From Aralia elata (Eukaryota; Streptophyta; Magnoliopsida; Apiales; Araliaceae), in contig CM068388.1 of the NCBI GenBank assembly GCA_034770075.1, positions 65,028,905 to 65,092,904 on the forward strand: a DNA stretch of 64,000 nt. The letters are read 5' to 3'. The position numbers and the translations under genes are program-made. Under the pieces are notes generated by a model that saw only the letters and a list, made by a program, of their open reading frames with translations, searched no databases and was not told the DNA's origin. Below are positions 59,801-64,000 of this stretch, in pieces (position 1 is the stretch's first letter; every line of letters starts with the position of its first letter).

Positions 59801-61601
59801 GATTCTACTCCAGTGATGATTTTTCAACAAGAAACCCCATCTGCAATTGGGGTAAAACTCAAACACACCACAACCATCCCAAGTTTATTACAGTAAAGGA
59901 TCGTCTCGCGAAGATGACGATTGGTGCTGGTAAGGAGATGGAGGTCTTTACAAGTATTGTTCAAACTGCTGGAATTGCTATTCATAGACGGAGTTACTGG
60001 TCACTACCAGAATTGCTATTCATAGACGGAGTACTGTTCACTGCCGGAATTGCTATTCATAGACGGAGTACTGTTAACTGCCGGAATTGCTATTCACAAA
60101 CGGAGTTTTGTCCAATTGCCGATCGTTTTCCAAGCTGAGAAATAGGAGATTTCTATTTATCAGCTTGAGGGGGAGTGTTGGAAATAATAATGGAGAATAT
60201 TTTTCTTCACTTTATTCCAATATTCCTCCACCTTTTCCCTATATTCTTCCTTATGTTTTATTCCATATTTCCCACTCCATGTTTTCTTCCTTGTATTAGC
60301 TAGCATGTTTCCTTATATTAAGGAACATGTTTTGTCTTAATTATTTCTTCCAATTGTATAAGTAGGTAACCTTGTAAGCTTTCTAAGTAATCAAAATATA
60401 TGAAATGTAGTTCAAGTGTCTCTTTCTAACATTACCTTATTGTTCAGGAGAGCAGTGTTGAACGAGATGACATCAAAGAACCTTTCACAGAGGTACATCT
60501 CACATGATGGATGATCTATTGTACTTTGTTTCTATTTATTAGATTTTTATTTAAGCACTTGACTTTTAAAGAAAGGGTACAGAATAAAGTTGGCACTTCA
60601 TCATCTGATACTTATTTGTGCATTTATGTACACTACTGGACCTGTATTTGTCTCCTCATCAGTTGCGTAGACAGAATTTTTTTCACACTTGGGGCATCGA
60701 TACTTATCACTAAGTTTTTTTTTTCCTTTTTCCCAGCTGTGGATGATGATGAATTAAACATAATATATTATATTAACAAATTCTTACAAAACAAAACATT
60801 CAAGTATAATAAGATGATTTAGAACAATGCTCAATTAAACAAAACATAAAGCAAAAGGCGCACCAAACATTGAAGTATTTGTTCCTTGGAGCCTGAAGAA
60901 CCTCTTGGTAAAGCTTTCACAACTTGTTGGCACAATTGAGCATTCTCAGTTGCAGAACATAAACAAAATACGATGTGACATATTTTTCCCTTTGATTGAA
61001 AATAGGAAATGAGGACCTGTCTAGTTGATTATTGTCCTCGCAAAGGCTTGTTCATGGCATTATATTTGCATGAAGTTGAGCATAAACATTTTGACATATT
61101 TTCTGTTGTATGAATGCAAACAGATATCAATGTTCAAAAAGAACTATGACCATCTTCCAAAAGATACATACTTTGGCATGTACAAGGAATCAACGCGTGG
61201 TAATCCAAACTACTTTTTGACTTATGGTAATGGAAAATCAGTTGCTCGAATTCAGGATCATCTACGTCCTAACGGTGCACACAGATGGCACAACTACATG
61301 AAAACCCCAAAGTATGCTAAACTGTCATCGCTTTTATTATGTTTTCTGATATTGTATAAACATTCTTCGACTGAAAAGTTGCACTTAATTGGAACTAATT
61401 GTGAAAGATCAGTACTGTAATAGTCTGTAGTAATATGATTTCTATTCAACCTTTGGCAGAGAGATCAAATTGGAAGAGGCTGCTGTTCTACATTACACGT
61501 ATTCAAAGTTTTCAGATTTGACTTCTAGACGAGATCGATGTGGTTGCAAGCCTACGAAAGAGGATGTCAAAAGATGCTTCATGTTGGAATTTGACAGAGC
61601 T
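53829..61601 (+). CDS. KOB1-like: KOBITO1-like glycosyltransferase-like protein, 3' end outside window
   Basis: Eight exons with GT-AG introns: 53829-54173, 58016-58165, 58289-58341, 58719-58827, 58928-59062, 60448-60492, 61124-61311 and 61460-61601. Joined they stay in frame for 389 residues; the last exon(s) lie beyond 64000. Residues ~22-43 form an uncleaved signal-anchor ([20 protein letters not shown]), giving a type II membrane protein. The catalytic-like domain starts near 115 ([40 protein letters not shown]). A DxD-type motif HLDTDEL is at ~228-234, the hallmark of a GT-A fold. [20 protein letters not shown] and [19 protein letters not shown] are family signatures. Arabidopsis KOB1/ELD1/ABI8 is required for normal cellulose deposition, cell elongation and sugar/ABA responses; its enzymatic reaction is not firmly known. 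Family identity is secure; which paralogue is not. Confidence 0.93.
54174..58015 (+). other. KOB1-like intron 1 (3.84 kb)
   Basis: An unusually long first intron, AAG|GTTTGG to TTGCAG|ATA. It holds three degenerate ~180-bp repeats at 54205-54720 (each with CTGG(G)TATTGC..GATTT). A duplicated ~200-bp block is at 56938-57140 and 57265-57470 (GTAGATTGTGTTGTATAT / GTTAGATTGTGTTGTATAT). A 26-bp array follows it. The open frames here have no recognisable product. Confidence 0.7.
57469..57598. repeat. 26-bp tandem array, five units
   Basis: Units start exactly every 26 bases (57469, 57495, 57521, 57547, 57573) with consensus CTCGTGGCCCGGGTCATTAC. It extends from the last bases of the duplicated ~200-bp block in intron 1. 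Confidence 0.9.
59516..59680. repeat. Short CCGGCGACTTTTT repeats
   Basis: About ten imperfect 12-14-bp units, interrupted by a duplicated CAGCCATCT(G/A)TGCAGTTTTC block. On the minus strand they read as Lys/Arg-rich peptides, which I do not count as genes. Confidence 0.85.
59968..60118. repeat. ~37-bp tandem repeat, four units
   Basis: Units start near 59968, 60007, 60044 and 60081 with core GGAATTGCTATTCATAGACG, inside the TRIM-like element. Confidence 0.88.
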
Positions 61602-62531
61602 GTGAGTTCATTGCCTTTTTTATTTTTTGGGTTGATTGTTGGTGTAAGCATTTATAAAACATAGACATTTTCTCAAGAAAATCATTGAACTTTGAAATGA
61701 AGGGACCAAATCTAAACTTATAGACTATCTCCATCTGAAAATGAGAGCCTTGCTAGTTGCTACCCCCCTTCCCCTCCCCCTCCTCTAAGATTAAGGTTTG
61801 CATAAGACACTCTTAGATCTTTCTTTTTTTCAGTACTTACTTTTTCCTAATAACAAACTTTAGTCTTTAATGTTTAGCATTACAAATCATCATCCAGAAG
61901 ATTATGTTAAGTGTGTCTTGCACAAACTTTAATATTCGAAAAACAAGTAAAGAAAAAATGTAGGGTGACTCTTTTCTAGACAGCGGGAGTACTATTTAAA
62001 TTCTCTAATTTGTTTTAAGACTGTTTAGTTACACCCATTATCTAGTCTTATATTCTATACAAGTAGGATTTGCTACTTTTCAATTTCAAGCTCTTAACAA
62101 TTTGGTGCATGGATGCCCCAATGGATTACAACTGTTTAAATAGGAATAAGAAAAACCCTAATACTTAATGACAAGGTAAAATATTAACTAACGTAATTAA
62201 ATAAGGAAATAAAATCCTTGTCATTATCTGCTTTCTTAAATAATGAATACCATAGAATATTCCCACTCTTAACATAATAAAATATAATAAATTGAACTAG
62301 AATATTTATATCTCAGTTGTAATATAAAGTAATTAATAATTAATATTTTGATTTTCTTTGCTCCTCATCAACTATCCTATGTCTTACCTAGTTGTGTTAA
62401 GAAGAGAGTTTTTCATGTGTTGGTCAGAGAGTATTATTACTATCACAGAGCAGGAACAATTAGGTGTGGTATCAGCTTTTTTCTTAAAGTTCTGTCACAA
62501 CGGATATTAACAAACTTGTCCTTTTATTCAA

Positions 62532-62562
<31 letters not shown>

Positions 62563-64000
62563 CACACTCATAAGTTATGCAGCCTTGAACCAGTACCACT
62601 GAATAAATTTAATAAAAGAGAGAAAGAATGCTTCTTCATGTGTATGCTGGTTAAGTTACTAGCATTTCTCAAAAGTTAAAGGTGAATACAAGCAGGAAAT
62701 TTTAACCAAAATTGGATATTTAATCTCCACTGTTTTAAAAAGCAGGTTGGGCACTGCCGAGGCTTTGTCGAGCCAGCCCTGCCTAGGCTTTGGTGGCTTG
62801 ACACCAGCCAAACCTTGGAAAATTGAGTCTAGGCGCTTAAAAAACGTTTAGAGAATCTGTGCGGTGGCTAGGCAAGCTGGACAGTGGCTAGCAGGCTGGG
62901 CGGTGTCTAGGCGTTGTAGAATACGGGGAAGATGAAATTGTTTACGTGAGTAGTGCCGCTAGAGGTTGCGAAAAGTTGTAATCTGGCACGTCTCTCTCCC
63001 TACAACCGATCTTGGTTGGGAATAGAGTGGATCGTGCAGAACACGTGATGAAGAATCAGCTCTTTGATCATATCTCTCCTCTGCGGATCTTCAGTCTCTA
63101 GCGGCAGTGAAGATGATGAAAAGATATCCTAGGGTTTTAATTTGAGATGTGGAGAAGTAATTGGGTTTACTCTAAAAAATAAAATGGACCTTTAGTATAT
63201 GTTCTTATGGTAAGCATCTCTGTTTTGTACTACTATAACATTTAGCATGAATATGGACTAAAGCTTAGTAAATTGGGCTTATCATAAATAAGTAAATTGG
63301 GCTTATTAAAATAAAATAGAAGGGGCCTTCAATGACTTGTCTTTTTGTAGGCCTCTTTGTTTTGTAATAATCTATAATCTGAATAATTCCTTACTAAGCA
63401 CATAACTACTTTTATTGTTAATATTTATAAAATAAAGCACATTTGAAGTAATATTGTACAAATATATATGTATAATAATTAAAATACACCACCTAGGAAT
63501 GCCGCCTAGACCTCGCCTAGGAAAATGCCTAGACACCCCTCCCCCTCCTCTTAGACTGGTTGTAGGAAAATGCCTAGACCCGCATACGAGGCCTAGGCAG
63601 TCTAAGGTCCCGTCACCTAGGTTAGCTTAGCGCTTTCTTGAACATTTTTTTATCTTCACCCTACACAACAATAAAATCCGTTTTCCTGTTTCATTGGTAT
63701 GTTAATTTGTTGACTTTTATAGTGATAGATTTGCTACGTGGTATAGGGGACAACGGTGGTGATACTCATTTTCCATGTTCTATATGCTCATACAGAAGTA
63801 ATGAACATTCTGAAGTTCATTATATTCCTTCACCTTTGCCAGATATTATTACTCTCCCTCTTCCCCGCATCTTACAAATTGTAACTCAGTCCAGGAAAGA
63901 ATAAATATGATAATTCTTATACCCATCAGGATAAAACCCCATCTCTTACTCGTTTGCTTTGTGATGATGTGAACTGGGATGGATATGCATTTTGATATTA
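61602..64000 (+). other. KOB1-like intron 8, incomplete
   Basis: Starts with donor GTGAGTTC. No downstream exon with KOB1-family coding was found to 64000, so this intron exceeds 2.4 kb. It contains a TA/CA microsatellite at 62533-62568 and the GC-rich repeat listed separately. An open frame at 63638-63904 is of unknown origin. Confidence 0.6.
62738..63645. mobile_element. Possible hAT-like MITE with CTAGGC-rich ends
   Basis: Both ends are rich in CCTAGGC/GCCTAGAC motifs (62750-62920 and 63488-63625). The termini TGTTTTAAAAAGC and, inverted, TGTTCAAGAAAGC are similar. The interior is AT-rich and non-coding. I could not find a clear 8-bp target duplication, so the boundaries and class are tentative. 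Confidence 0.35.

Larger units (their letters stand above)
59229..60436 (+). mobile_element. TRIM-like LTR retrotransposon in intron 5
   Basis: The 256-bp LTRs 59234-59489 and 60176-60431 (TGTTGGAAAT...TTTCTAACA) differ at one position that I found. The target duplication TTACC lies at 59229-59233 and 60432-60436. The primer-binding site TGGTATCAAAGC is at 59490-59501 and the polypurine tract GAGGGGGAG at 60167-60175. The 686-bp interior has no gag or pol, so it is a non-autonomous element in the same orientation as the gene. It ends 11 bases before the exon-6 acceptor. Confidence 0.95.

Overview
The window is plant nuclear DNA, most likely from a dicot with a repeat-rich genome. The only host gene I can support is a KOBITO1-like (KOB1/ELD1/ABI8 family) glycosyltransferase-like gene on the + strand. 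It starts at 53829 and runs off the right edge; eight exons lie inside the window. The other ~53 kb is nested retrotransposons. There is no bacterial-style gene organisation, rRNA, tRNA gene or CRISPR array.

Layout. 1-3618: degraded AT-rich repeat DNA with two minisatellites. 3619-5357: an Athila-type LTR fragment, then the LTR end, primer-binding site and pre-gag ORF of a + strand Tekay/Del-like element. 5363-29233: one large Athila-type (Ty3/gypsy) element on the minus strand, bracketed by the 5-bp direct repeat GTACA. Its parts in minus order are a truncated 5' LTR, gag, protease-RT-RNase H-integrase, an env-position ORF, a 3' untranslated region and a 3' LTR. It has been invaded by a solo LTR in gag, by a second Athila-type LTR carrying a Tekay-like solo LTR, and by an LTR remnant in the env-position ORF. 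It has also been rearranged by a ~3.05-kb tandem triplication, a 216-bp tandem duplication and a 145-bp inverted repeat. 29239-33850: 3' end of a SIRE-like Ty1/copia element (+), with an env-position ORF, purine tract and LTR. 33467-36303: a 1,518-bp tandem duplication that contains a SINE. 36304-51468: a minus-strand chromovirus of the Tekay/Del type with ~4.07-kb LTRs, arranged LTR-internal-LTR-partial internal. 51469-53756: AT-rich intergenic DNA. 53757-64000: the KOB1-like gene, whose introns hold a 1.2-kb TRIM-like LTR element, short tandem arrays and a possible DNA-transposon derivative.

How it works together. The retroelements are nested parasites and not a pathway; most coding regions are broken by stops, frameshifts or rearrangements. 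The points I find most interesting are: a coiled-coil ORF placed before gag that is recognisably shared by two diverged Tekay-like families; a TRIM-like insertion ending 11 bases before the exon-6 splice acceptor; a near-perfect 145-bp inverted repeat inside the Athila integrase; and arrays of short GC-rich CCCCGGCG-type motifs in LTRs of different lineages.
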